Below, one piece after another: positions 13,261-20,726 of a DNA stretch of 20,726 bases. Source of the DNA: an uncultured Christensenella sp. (GTDB lineage Bacteria; Bacillota; Clostridia; Christensenellales; UBA1242); contig CAJUBT010000005.1 of NCBI GenBank assembly GCA_910584815.1, positions 1-20,726 of the forward strand. The letters run 5' to 3'. Position numbers and translations under genes: made by a program. Positions within the stretch are counted from its first letter, which is position 1; each line of letters begins with the position of its first letter. The notes below the pieces were generated by a model. It did not search any database. It was not told the DNA's origin and saw only the letters and a list, made by a program, of their open reading frames with translations.

Positions 13261-14507
13261 TAATAAAAAAAAATTTAGGTATTTTAAAACCTGCTAGAAA
13301 AAACTTTATTTTAATTATTTTTTGTTTATTGCTTAGTTTTGTAATTCTATACAATTTTAATAGTTTAAATTATAAAATTAATTCTAATTTGGTTTCAAAA
13401 CAAGTTTATTTAAACAGCAGCGTAGAAGAAGATTTAAAAGAGAATATTGAAAACCAATTAGGTGATATAGATTTTAGCGGACTAGAAAATATAGTTAATA
13501 AACTCGAAAATTCTGCTAATAGTTTATTTGCTGGAAATTCTTTTATTAATATTGTCAAAAAATTTATCAATGGGGAAAATTCTAATCTCTATTCTAATTT
13601 TTTTACTTATGCTTTAAGCGTTATTTTTAATGATGTTTTAAGTTTTGTTCCATACTTTGCTATAATTGTTGTAATAGCAATTGTTTATAGTTTAATAGGT
13701 CAGTTTTCTTCTGGGAATAACAAATCTATTGAAAGCCTTATCCATATAGTTTGTTTTAGCTCTATAGCAGTTATTGTTTTAAAAATGGTTTCTACTGCAA
13801 TTTTAGATGTATCTAGCACTATTACAATGGTAGAAGGACAAATGGAAATTATCTTTCCTATTATTTTAACCCTCATCAGTGCAATTGGTAGCGTGGTTAC
13901 AGCTTCAACTTTTCAGCCAATTCTGGCTGTGCTAACTGTGGGTATAACAAAAATATTTACTATGGTGCTTGTCCCAATTTTCATTTTCAGCATTATTTTT
14001 GGAGTGGTAGGAAATTTATCTAAAACAGTGAGAATGGAAAAGTTCTCTAAATTTTTTTCAAGTTTATTTAATTGGATTGTTGGTATTATATTTACAATAT
14101 TTATTTCATTCTTAACAATTCAAGGGCTAACAGTTTCTACTATCGATACAATTTCATTTAAAACAGCAAAATTTGCAATAAAGAGTTATCTTCCTTTAGG
14201 TTCTTATTTATCTGATGGAATAGGATTGATCATCGCAAGCAGTGTGCTTATTAAAAACTCTGTAGGGGCAACGGGTTTGGTTTTGTTGTTTGCAACTATA
14301 TTTGCACCAATAATTAAAATTGCAGTTTTAATGCTTTTACTTAAATTAGTTTCTTCTATAATAGAAACCTTATGCAATGAACAAATTTCAAATTTTTTAT
14401 ATAGTGTTTCTAAAAGCCTTAATATGTTAAATATATGCCTAATTGCAATTGGCTTTATGTATTTAGTTTCTGTGTCTATTTTAATGTGCTGTTCAAACAT
14501 TTTGTAA
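13257..14507 (+). CDS. spoIIIAE: Stage III sporulation protein AE
   Basis: This multi-spanning membrane protein is the likely transmembrane platform of the SpoIIIA channel. The open frame extends back to 13200 inside spoIIIAD, but the start is best placed at GTG 13257, which overlaps the spoIIIAD TGA (GTGA) and gives 416 residues, close to the family length. The N-terminus has a signal or anchor helix (about residues 13-33). After a loop of roughly 100 polar residues, about seven to eight hydrophobic helices follow, with the conserved ISAIGSVVTASTFQPIL region and later AIKSYLPLGSYLSDG. Translation is probably coupled to spoIIIAD. Confidence 0.93.
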   Translation: MIIKKNLGILKPARKNFILIIFCLLLSFVILYNFNSLNYKINSNLVSKQVYLNSSVEEDLKENIENQLGDIDFSGLENIVNKLENSANSLFAGNSFINIVKKFINGENSNLYSNFFTYALSVIFNDVLSFVPYFAIIVVIAIVYSLIGQFSSGNNKSIESLIHIVCFSSIAVIVLKMVSTAILDVSSTITMVEGQMEIIFPIILTLISAIGSVVTASTFQPILAVLTVGITKIFTMVLVPIFIFSIIFGVVGNLSKTVRMEKFSKFFSSLFNWIVGIIFTIFISFLTIQGLTVSTIDTISFKTAKFAIKSYLPLGSYLSDGIGLIIASSVLIKNSVGATGLVLLFATIFAPIIKIAVLMLLLKLVSSIIETLCNEQISNFLYSVSKSLNMLNICLIAIGFMYLVSVSILMCCSNIL

Positions 14508-14652
14508 ATTATAGAATTATTTTTTAAATAAAAAAAATGAAATTGTTTAATATGTTAATATTTAAGATAATGTTAAAAGCTAAATTGGAAAATCAATTTT
14601 TGTTTTGATGATTTTAAATTTAACAACAAACATTAAGGAGGGGATTATACTT

Positions 14653-15135
14653 TTGGAAAAGGTCTCTGGCTGGCTTTTGTCGGTAGTTGGTATAGTAATA
14701 ATTGCTTTACTTGTAGACATCCTTTTGCCTGTTGGTAAAACAAGTAAACTTATAAAAAGCGTTTTAGCAATTTTTTCTGTTTTTGTTATTATTTCTCCTA
14801 TTAAACAATTTGATATAAATAATTTTAATTTATCATCTTTTTTAGGTTCTATTCAAATTGATAGTAATTTTGTAGAAGATAGAAATTATGAAAAGTTGAA
14901 GAGTTTAGAAAGAACCATAGAAAAAAATTTAGAGGAAAATGGCTATTCGGGTATAAAAATCCAGCTACAAGGTGAATTTACGCAAGAAAAAGCAAACATT
15001 TCTAGAATTTTTGTCGACTTGCACAATTTAGTTCTTAAAGATGAAAACTTGAATATAAATAAATATACAAATATTGTGGCGATAATAAAAAAAGTTGTAA
15101 CTATAAAAGAGGAATGTATTATTTTTTATGAATGA
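14653..15135 (+). CDS. spoIIIAF: Stage III sporulation protein AF
   Basis: SpoIIIAF has two N-terminal membrane helices and a soluble domain that can form rings. The open frame begins at a TTG at 14605, but AAGGAGG at 14635-14641 lies 11 bases before an in-frame TTG at 14653, and starting there puts the protein at MEKVSGWLLSVVG, as in other SpoIIIAF. The 160-residue product has helices at about 5-23 and 33-48, then KQFDINNFN and the soluble domain. A 145-base gap separates it from spoIIIAE, which is unusual. Its last 8 bases overlap spoIIIAG. Confidence 0.9.
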   Translation: MEKVSGWLLSVVGIVIIALLVDILLPVGKTSKLIKSVLAIFSVFVIISPIKQFDINNFNLSSFLGSIQIDSNFVEDRNYEKLKSLERTIEKNLEENGYSGIKIQLQGEFTQEKANISRIFVDLHNLVLKDENLNINKYTNIVAIIKKVVTIKEECIIFYE

Positions 15136-15721
15136 AGTAGAACCTAAACCAGAAATTGTAAAAACGGACAAGCCTAAGCGAAAAGTATTTAATGGATTAA
15201 TAACTAATTTAAAAAAAATAAAACACTTAGATATTATTCTTACAGTTCTTTTTATAGCCATAATTTTGCTAATATACTTTTCAACCTTTTTTAATGCTAA
15301 ACCAACAGCTGATAAAAACTCGACTGAAAATAATAAAACTTATTCTGCAACCACAAGTTTAGAGCAATATTCGAACAAACTAGAAAGTAAACTTGTAGAA
15401 ACCTTAAGCGCAATCAAAGGTGCAGGTAAAATTTCAGTGTTATTAACATTCAATAAAGGTATAGAAACTGTTATAGCTTATACAACAGAAACTAAAACCG
15501 CTGCTGATGGCACTGTTACAGAAGTAAAAAGTCCAGTTTTAATTACTAATAATGGAAAAACCGAAACAGTTGTTTTACAAGAGATTATGCCCACACCAAA
15601 CAGTATTGTTATTGTTGCAACAGGGGCAAACAACACAAATGTTAAACTTGAAATATTAAGGGCAGTACAAGCAATGTTTGCTCTTCCTACTTCAAGCATT
15701 GAAATCTTTGCAGGAAATTAA
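15128..15721 (+). CDS. spoIIIAG: Stage III sporulation protein AG
   Basis: SpoIIIAG forms a large ring in the space between the two sporulation membranes. The 197-residue protein has a basic cytosolic start (1-34), one membrane helix (about 35-53), a linker, and a ring-building domain with the conserved LVETLSAIKGAGKISVLLTF segment, a variable region with TAADGTVTEVKS, and the C-terminal LEILRAVQAMFALPTSSIEIF. The ATG overlaps the end of spoIIIAF by 8 bases, indicating coupled translation; AGAGGA lies upstream. Confidence 0.95.
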   Translation: MNEVEPKPEIVKTDKPKRKVFNGLITNLKKIKHLDIILTVLFIAIILLIYFSTFFNAKPTADKNSTENNKTYSATTSLEQYSNKLESKLVETLSAIKGAGKISVLLTFNKGIETVIAYTTETKTAADGTVTEVKSPVLITNNGKTETVVLQEIMPTPNSIVIVATGANNTNVKLEILRAVQAMFALPTSSIEIFAGN

Positions 15722-15738
15722 AAGGGGAATAAAAGTTT

Positions 15739-16224
15739 ATGCTAACAAAAAAGAAAAAAATTATAGTTTTAGTTGCAATGCTAGTACTTCTTGTTATAAC
15801 AGGTTCATTAAACATAATTCTTAATAATTCAACTGAAGAAACATCTTCAAATTTAAACACAGATTATTCATCAAGTTCATTCTTTACAACTTGCAGAACA
15901 GATAGGACAGCAACTAGAAACGAATCTATGGACTACTATAAACAAATTTTAAACAGCGAAACAGCTTCTCAAGAAGCAAAAGACAATGCTGAAGCACAAA
16001 TTAACAATCTTATAGAGGCAATATCTATAGAATATAGCCTTGAAGGGCTTATTAAAGCAAAAGGTTTTGGTGAAGCTTTAGTTAACTATTCTTCAACTTA
16101 TATTAATGTTATCATTCAAAGTGCAGAACTAACAGATATGGAAGTTGCTCAAATAGTAGATATTATTCAAAGTGGAACAGACAATAGAGATATCGACTAT
16201 ATAAAAATTGTTCCAATAGAATAA
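15739..16224 (+). CDS. spoIIIAH: Stage III sporulation protein AH
   Basis: SpoIIIAH is the mother-cell membrane protein that pairs with forespore SpoIIQ to build the channel. The 161-residue product has one membrane helix (about 8-27), a Ser/Thr-rich linker, and the YscJ/FliF-like ring domain with the conserved region ISIEYSLEGLIKAKGFGEALV, then INVIIQSAELTDMEVAQIVDII. The gene for SpoIIQ is not in this window. AAAGGGGA lies before the ATG, 17 bases after spoIIIAG. It is the last spoIIIA gene; no terminator follows, and a new SigA-type promoter begins 22 bases later. Confidence 0.95.
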   Translation: MLTKKKKIIVLVAMLVLLVITGSLNIILNNSTEETSSNLNTDYSSSSFFTTCRTDRTATRNESMDYYKQILNSETASQEAKDNAEAQINNLIEAISIEYSLEGLIKAKGFGEALVNYSSTYINVIIQSAELTDMEVAQIVDIIQSGTDNRDIDYIKIVPIE

Positions 16225-16246
16225 TAATCAAATTGCTTGTAATTAA

Positions 16247-16275
16247 TTGCATTGCAAACTCTTTTATGATATAAT
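16247..16275 (+). promoter_or_regulatory. SigA-type extended -10 promoter of the Asp23 gene
   Basis: TTGCAT (16247-16252), a 17-base spacer and TATAAT (16270-16275) preceded by TG one base away form a strong extended -10 promoter. The start point would be near 16282, giving a leader of about 17 bases. It lets this gene be expressed in vegetative cells independently of the sporulation operon upstream. Confidence 0.78.
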
Positions 16276-16298
16276 TAACTGCATTGAGGAGTGTGTTA

Positions 16299-16682
16299 AT
16301 GTTTAATAACGGCGATATTTACGAAAAAAATGAAAATGGTAAAGTTTATTGCGGTAAAAATATAATGTTATCTATCATCAATTTGTCTGCAAAGGAAATT
16401 AGTGGTGTTTCTTCTCTTTGCACAAATTTTGGTAGTAGGTTAAAAAAACTTTTTTCCTCAAATTATTTTGAAGGAGTAAAAGTATCATACAACAAAAATA
16501 AAAACTTGATTATAGATTTATATCTAAATGTGTTCTTTGGTTATAGTGTTGCGGATGTTGCTTATCGTGTTCAAGAGAATGTAAAAAATGGTATATCAAA
16601 TATGATAAGCGCTAAAATAGAATCTATTAATATCCACGTTTTAGGTGTAGATTTTTCAAGAGAGGAATTAGCAAAATTCTAA
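16299..16682 (+). CDS. Asp23/Gls24 family envelope stress response protein
   Basis: The ATG at 16299 is preceded by GAGGAG at 16286-16291 and is preferred over a TTG at 16284 that lies inside that ribosome binding site. The 127-residue product carries the DUF322 fold: ISGVSSLCT near residue 35, a central strand block with VKVSYNKNKNLIIDLYLNVFFGYSV, the helix VADVAYRVQENVKNGI, and the closing INIHVLGVDF. Its place before nusB is that of Bacillus yqhY. In Bacillus, accB and accC lie between spoIIIA and this gene; they are absent here. YqhY-type proteins have been linked to lipid metabolism or envelope homeostasis, but function here is unknown. Confidence 0.9.
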   Translation: MFNNGDIYEKNENGKVYCGKNIMLSIINLSAKEISGVSSLCTNFGSRLKKLFSSNYFEGVKVSYNKNKNLIIDLYLNVFFGYSVADVAYRVQENVKNGISNMISAKIESINIHVLGVDFSREELAKF

Positions 16683-16692
16683 TATAATTTTC

Positions 16693-16724
16693 CCCTTGTT
16701 ATTTTCTTTAACAAGGGCTTTTTT
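16693..16724 (+). terminator. Terminator after the Asp23 gene
   Basis: CCCTTGTT/AACAAGGG (16693-16700 with 16710-16717) has a 9-base loop, then C and six T. It makes the Asp23 gene a single-gene transcript and separates it from nusB. The 169 bases up to nusB are AT-rich without a clear promoter. Confidence 0.9.
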
Positions 16725-16893
16725 GTTTATAATATATTTTTAATTTTTTAAAAAATACTTTTAAAACTATTGCAAATATAAAAGGTATTTTGTAAAATAT
16801 ATATTATAAAAGTTAAATTTTAAAAAAGTTTATAATTAACAATAATAAACCTTAAATGTTGGTTTACAAAATAATAATAAAAGGTGAAACAAA

Positions 16894-17370
16894 ATGAGTA
16901 GAAGTTTAGCAAGAGATTGTGGTTTTAAAAGAGTTTTTGAATACTTATTTAATAAAGAACTTTATGGAGAATATAGTAATTCTTCTCAAAATTTTGTTGC
17001 ACCAGAAATGTCTAATAATGAATTTTTATCTAATGAAGAGTTAACTAAGTTAGATGCAGAGTTGTTTAATGAAAACGAACTATCTTTAGAAGAGCTTGAA
17101 TTTTCAAAATCAATTTTACAAACTGTAAAAAATAATTTTAACGATATAAACCAAAAAATTTTAAATCATTTAAAAAAGAATTTACAATTAAAAGATATTT
17201 ATAAATTAGATTATGCTTTGCTTTTGGTTTGTGTTGCAGAAGTAGATTATCTGAACGAAGAACTTGGTGTATGTATAAACGAAGCAGTAAGGCTTGCAAA
17301 AAGATATTCTACCGATAAAAGCCCGTCATTTATAAATGGAGTGTTATCATCAATTTATAAAAATCAATAG
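16894..17370 (+). CDS. nusB: Transcription antitermination factor NusB
   Basis: NusB binds boxA RNA with S10 and supports antitermination and rRNA processing. The 158-residue protein has the N-terminal RDCGFKRVFEYLF helix and the highly conserved C-terminal half: YKLDYALLLVCVAEVDYL, then VCINEAVRLAKRYSTDKSPSFINGVL. Between the first helices, residues about 22-65 are an acidic, Ser/Asn-rich stretch that appears longer than usual. AAAAGGTGA precedes the start. It leads an operon with xseA (14 bases downstream) and xseB, a common Firmicutes grouping. Confidence 0.95.
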   Translation: MSRSLARDCGFKRVFEYLFNKELYGEYSNSSQNFVAPEMSNNEFLSNEELTKLDAELFNENELSLEELEFSKSILQTVKNNFNDINQKILNHLKKNLQLKDIYKLDYALLLVCVAEVDYLNEELGVCINEAVRLAKRYSTDKSPSFINGVLSSIYKNQ

Positions 17371-17384
17371 GGAAATTAATAAAT

Positions 17385-18572
17385 ATGCTAAAACCATTAA
17401 GTGTTAGTCAATTATCTTATTATGTAACAAAAATTTTTGAAGCAGAAGAACTTTTGCAAAATGTAAAAGTATATGGTGAAGTTTCAGGCTTAAAAGATGT
17501 TAGGGGTAATTTATACTTTAATTTAAAAGATGAAGATTCTCTTATGCCGTGCATAATGTTTGGGGCTAGTTCAATTTCTTTTAAAGATGGCGACCAAATT
17601 CTTGCAACAGGTAGTTTAAAATATTATGCCAAGGGTGGCAAATTAAATTTCTACGTAACAAGTGCCATTTTAAATGGTAGTGGTTTGTTATATCAAAAAT
17701 TTGTAGAATTAAAAAATAAATTAGAATTAGAAGGTGTTTTTAGTGATAAATATAAAAAACCTCTGCCAGAAGATGTTAAAACTATAGGTGTTATAACATC
17801 TCAAACAGGGGCGGTTATTCACGACATTCAAACAGTTTCTCATAGGCGAAACCCCAGTTTAAACATAATTATTTATCCCGCAAAGGTGCAAGGTATAGGG
17901 GCAGAAAGTACTATTATTAATGGCTTAAAATGTTTGGATAAATTACCACAAGTTGATGTTATTATAATTGCCAGAGGTGGTGGGTCTATTGAAGATTTGC
18001 AACCCTTTAATACAGAAAACTTAGCAAGAGAAATTATTAAAACTAACAAGCCAGTAATTTCAGCAGTTGGTCACGAAACAGATTTTACTATTTGCGATTT
18101 TGCTTCTTCTCTAAGGGCAGCAACTCCATCTGTTGCGGCAGAATTAGTTGCAAAAAATGTTTATGAAGAACTTAATAAAATTTTAAATAATTTACAGAGC
18201 ATAACAAGGTTACTATTTCATTTGTTAGATATGAAATATGAAAGATTAGATAATTCTGTAGAAAAAATAAGTGATAAGTTTATTCATAAAATAAAAACAA
18301 AAAATAGTTTATTTAATCAAATTGTAAATAAATTATCTATGTTAGGTGATAAATTTGTAATAGAAAAAGAGAATTCATTAAAATTGTTAAACAGTAGGTT
18401 ATTACTTTTAAACCCCGTAGATATTTTAAATCGTGGTTGGGCGAAAGTTTACAATAACAATAAAAATGTTGAAAGTGTAGATAATGTAACTATTAACGAT
18501 ACTTTAAAAATAGAACTAAAAGATGGGCAAATTTTAACAAATGTTGTAAGTAAAATTAAAGGCGGAACATAA
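17385..18572 (+). CDS. xseA: Exodeoxyribonuclease VII large subunit
   Basis: ExoVII degrades single-stranded DNA to oligonucleotides in both directions, independent of metal. The 395-residue large subunit has an N-terminal OB-fold for ssDNA binding (1-97, with LSVSQLSYYV and VKVYGEVSGLK). The catalytic domain shows GVITSQTGAVIHDI (135-148, with Asp147), ARGGGSIEDLQPFN (196-209), AVGHETDFT (227-235) and RAATPSVAAE (244-253). A coiled-coil region to about 340 holds small subunits, followed by LNPVDILNRGWA in the C-terminal segment. GGGAAA lies 9 to 10 bases upstream. Confidence 0.97.
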   Translation: MLKPLSVSQLSYYVTKIFEAEELLQNVKVYGEVSGLKDVRGNLYFNLKDEDSLMPCIMFGASSISFKDGDQILATGSLKYYAKGGKLNFYVTSAILNGSGLLYQKFVELKNKLELEGVFSDKYKKPLPEDVKTIGVITSQTGAVIHDIQTVSHRRNPSLNIIIYPAKVQGIGAESTIINGLKCLDKLPQVDVIIIARGGGSIEDLQPFNTENLAREIIKTNKPVISAVGHETDFTICDFASSLRAATPSVAAELVAKNVYEELNKILNNLQSITRLLFHLLDMKYERLDNSVEKISDKFIHKIKTKNSLFNQIVNKLSMLGDKFVIEKENSLKLLNSRLLLLNPVDILNRGWAKVYNNNKNVESVDNVTINDTLKIELKDGQILTNVVSKIKGGT

Positions 18573-18573
18573 T

Positions 18574-18786
18574 ATGAATTTTGAAGAACAAAACCAAAGA
18601 TTACAAGAAATTATAAAAAAATTAGAAAAAAACGATACATCTATTGAAGAAGGCACTAAATTATATGAAGAAGGTGTTAAAATAGCAAAAGATTGTTATA
18701 ACATTTTAAACACCAACAAAGGTAAAATAACAATACTTAAACAGGAATTAGATGAACTTGATACATCTTCAAATGATGAGTTTTAA
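18574..18786 (+). CDS. xseB: Exodeoxyribonuclease VII small subunit
   Basis: The 70-residue helical hairpin protein coats the coiled-coil of XseA. The sequence NFEEQNQRLQEIIKKLE, then TSIEEGTKLYEEGVKIAKDC, is the XseB signature. It starts one base after the xseA stop, so translation is probably coupled, which fits the need for several small subunits per large subunit. In many Firmicutes ispA and dxs follow xseB; here proS follows instead. Confidence 0.95.
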   Translation: MNFEEQNQRLQEIIKKLEKNDTSIEEGTKLYEEGVKIAKDCYNILNTNKGKITILKQELDELDTSSNDEF

Positions 18787-18828
18787 TAAATAAAAAACAA
18801 AATATACACAAAAAAAGGAAACAAATAA

Positions 18829-20544
18829 ATGAGACTTAGTAAATTAGTAGCAGAAAGAACAAAAGATACCCCTAGCGATGCAAAATTAAAAAGCCATATA
18901 TTAATGCTCCGTGCAGGTTTTATGAAACAAGTTGCAAACGGAATTTATACATTAACATCATTAGGGCAAAAGGCAAGTTTAAATATAGAGAATATAATAA
19001 GGGAAGAAATGAATGCTTGCGATGGGCAAGAAGTAAAATTTCCTGTTGTTATGCCAAAAGAATTGTGGGACTTGAGTGGAAGGTATTCTTCCATTGGTAG
19101 TGAAATGGTAAGGTTTCAAGATAGGGCAAATCACCCAATGCTACTTGGAATGACTCACGAGGAAGCTGCTGTTCACTTGGCAAAAAATTGGGTAAATAGT
19201 TATAATCAACTTCCATTTATGATATATCAAATTCAAACAAAATTCCGTGATGAACCTAGAAGTCGTGGGGGCTTAATTAGAGTTAGGGAATTTGTTATGA
19301 AAGATGCTTATTCTTTCCATACCTCCCAAGAAGGTTTAGAAAATTACTATTACACCATTCACGAAGCATATAACAGAATTTATAATAGAATAGGGCTTAA
19401 AAACTTTATTTCTGTAAAAAGTGATACTGGAATGATGGGTGGCAGCGTTGCTCACGAATTTATGTTTTTAAATGAAAATGGTGAAGATGAACTTGTTTTA
19501 TGTGAAGGTTGCAACCATAGTGCAAATCAGGAAGTAGCTGAATGTGTTTATGAAAAACTTAAAAAAGAGGAATTGCAACCGCTTAAAGAAGTAGACACTG
19601 GAGATGCAAAGGATATTGAAAGCGTTGCTAAACTGCTTAAGGTAGATGCCACAAAATGCATTAAAGCAGTTGTTTTTGCAATTAAAAAAGAAGAGGGCAC
19701 AATTGTTTGTTTCGTTCGTGGAGATAAGGAAGTTAACGAAGCAAAATTAAAAAAAGTTTGTAAGAAAGATATTGTTCCATATGATGCCTCAAATGATAAA
19801 AATTTTTGTGCTGGCAACATTGGCCCATTAAATTTAAAAGCAGAGAATTGTGAAATTTATTATGATTTAAGTTTAAAAGACTCAAGTAACTTAGTTACTG
19901 GAGCAAATAAGGCAAATATGCATTTAATAAATTTTAATATTATTCGAGAAATTGGTAAAGTAGATTTTTATGATATCTCTAAGGTGCAGGAAGGTCAAAC
20001 CTGTCCAAACTGCTTAAACCATAAAGTAAAAATTTCAAAAGGGGTTGAAATAGGTAACATATTTCAACTTGGCACTAAGTACACAAAATCTATGGGTATG
20101 TTTATTAAAGATAGTTCTGGTGAAGAAATTAACCCAATTATGGGTTGCTACGGAATTGGCGTTGGCAGAAACTTAGCGTGTGTTATAGAAGAAAATTGTG
20201 ATGATAAAGGAATTTGCTTGCCACTAAGTATTGCCCCTTACAAAGTTCATATTGTCCCTTTAAGGTTAGATGATGAAAAGGTTTCTAAGGAAGCTTTTAA
20301 TTTATATGAAAGTCTTAAAAAGTCAGGGGTAGAAACTTTAATAGATGATAGAAACAGCGCCCCAGGCGTAAAGTTTGCAGATGCAGATTTAATTGGTATG
20401 CCAATTAGAGTTATTGTTAGCCCAAGGAGTTTGGAATCTGGTAACCTTGAAATAAAATTAAGAAAAACTGGGGAAACAGTTATGCTTGAAAAAGATAAAG
20501 TTTTTAACTATATATTAGAGTATATTAAAACTAATAATAAATAA
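18829..20544 (+). CDS. proS: Prolyl-tRNA synthetase, bacterial type with editing domain
   Basis: ProRS charges tRNA-Pro and clears mischarged Ala-tRNA-Pro. The 571-residue protein is the long bacterial form. The N-terminal class II part has FPVVMPKELWDLSGR (71-85), the MTHEEA loop at 108-113 and motif 2 KFRDEPRSRGGLIRVREF (138-155). The insertion editing domain spans about 224-407 and includes Lys279, the position of the editing lysine in E. coli ProRS. Catalytic motif 3 is GCYGIGVGR (439-447), followed by the anticodon-binding domain. Two CxxC pairs, 225/228 and 392/395, bracket the editing domain and may bind a metal. AAAAAGGAAA lies before the ATG, 42 bases after xseB, with no T-box between. 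Confidence 0.97.
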   Translation: MRLSKLVAERTKDTPSDAKLKSHILMLRAGFMKQVANGIYTLTSLGQKASLNIENIIREEMNACDGQEVKFPVVMPKELWDLSGRYSSIGSEMVRFQDRANHPMLLGMTHEEAAVHLAKNWVNSYNQLPFMIYQIQTKFRDEPRSRGGLIRVREFVMKDAYSFHTSQEGLENYYYTIHEAYNRIYNRIGLKNFISVKSDTGMMGGSVAHEFMFLNENGEDELVLCEGCNHSANQEVAECVYEKLKKEELQPLKEVDTGDAKDIESVAKLLKVDATKCIKAVVFAIKKEEGTIVCFVRGDKEVNEAKLKKVCKKDIVPYDASNDKNFCAGNIGPLNLKAENCEIYYDLSLKDSSNLVTGANKANMHLINFNIIREIGKVDFYDISKVQEGQTCPNCLNHKVKISKGVEIGNIFQLGTKYTKSMGMFIKDSSGEEINPIMGCYGIGVGRNLACVIEENCDDKGICLPLSIAPYKVHIVPLRLDDEKVSKEAFNLYESLKKSGVETLIDDRNSAPGVKFADADLIGMPIRVIVSPRSLESGNLEIKLRKTGETVMLEKDKVFNYILEYIKTNNK

Positions 20545-20726
20545 TAAAACTACTTAAAAATTGTTAAAAGTTAAAAATATACTTTTCAATAAATTTATGA
20601 ATTATTTATATTATATAATAAAATTTTTTTATTTATAATTAAATTTATTACTTTTAGTGTAATAATAACTATAACAAAATTTTATAATGTAATTGTAAAA
20701 AAATAGCTATAAATAATTTCTTAAAA

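Noticed and set aside
20545..20726. Palindrome TATTATATAATA and a 7-bp dyad (20645-20665) after proS
   Set aside because: Neither has a T run, and short AT palindromes are expected by chance at this base composition; no gene or terminator is supported in this tail.
1..20726. CRISPR array, tRNA or rRNA gene, insertion sequence, toxin-antitoxin or defence genes
   Set aside because: I saw no spaced direct repeats, no tRNA-like cloverleaf, no transposase or integrase motif and no unexplained gene cluster; the window is core housekeeping and sporulation DNA.

Overview
The window is strongly AT-rich bacterial chromosome with every gene on the + strand. Strong Shine-Dalgarno sequences precede most genes. 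The gene families are typical of Firmicutes, and a complete spoIIIA operon plus a YtxC-like gene point to an endospore former or a lineage descended from one. TGA is used as a stop (spoIIIAD, spoIIIAF), so this is the standard bacterial code and not the Mollicutes code. An uncultured member of Clostridia fits best; I cannot name the genus.

Layout: rpsB-tsf (ribosomal protein S2 and EF-Ts) behind an extended -10 promoter and closed by a terminator; ruvX with a DUF1292 gene, also closed by a terminator; lysS followed by a 380-bp AT-rich gap holding a terminator; a ytxC-like sporulation gene; a T-box leader and thrS; an attenuator leader and infC-rpmI-rplT; a SpoU-type RNA methyltransferase; efp; spoIIIAA to spoIIIAH; an Asp23/Gls24 gene; nusB-xseA-xseB; and proS. 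The final 180 bases are AT-rich with no gene.

Two themes run together. The first is translation: two ribosomal protein genes of the large subunit, S2, three elongation or initiation factors, three aminoacyl-tRNA synthetases and an RNA methyltransferase, with RNA-level control visible at thrS (T-box) and infC (leader terminator and AUU start codon). The second is sporulation: the eight-protein SpoIIIA channel that links mother cell to forespore, plus YtxC. The orders efp-spoIIIA, ytxC-thrS-infC-rpmI-rplT and asp23-nusB-xseA-xseB match classic Firmicutes neighbourhoods, but here they are joined into one stretch.

I found no undescribed multi-gene system, CRISPR array, tRNA, rRNA or mobile element. 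The points most worth a second look are the TGS-less threonyl-tRNA synthetase, the AUU start of infC with its attenuator leader, the ytxC gene that lacks a ribosome binding site and may be leaderless, the unusual gaps inside the spoIIIA operon, and several starts (ATT, GTG, TTG) that must be moved from the longest open frame.
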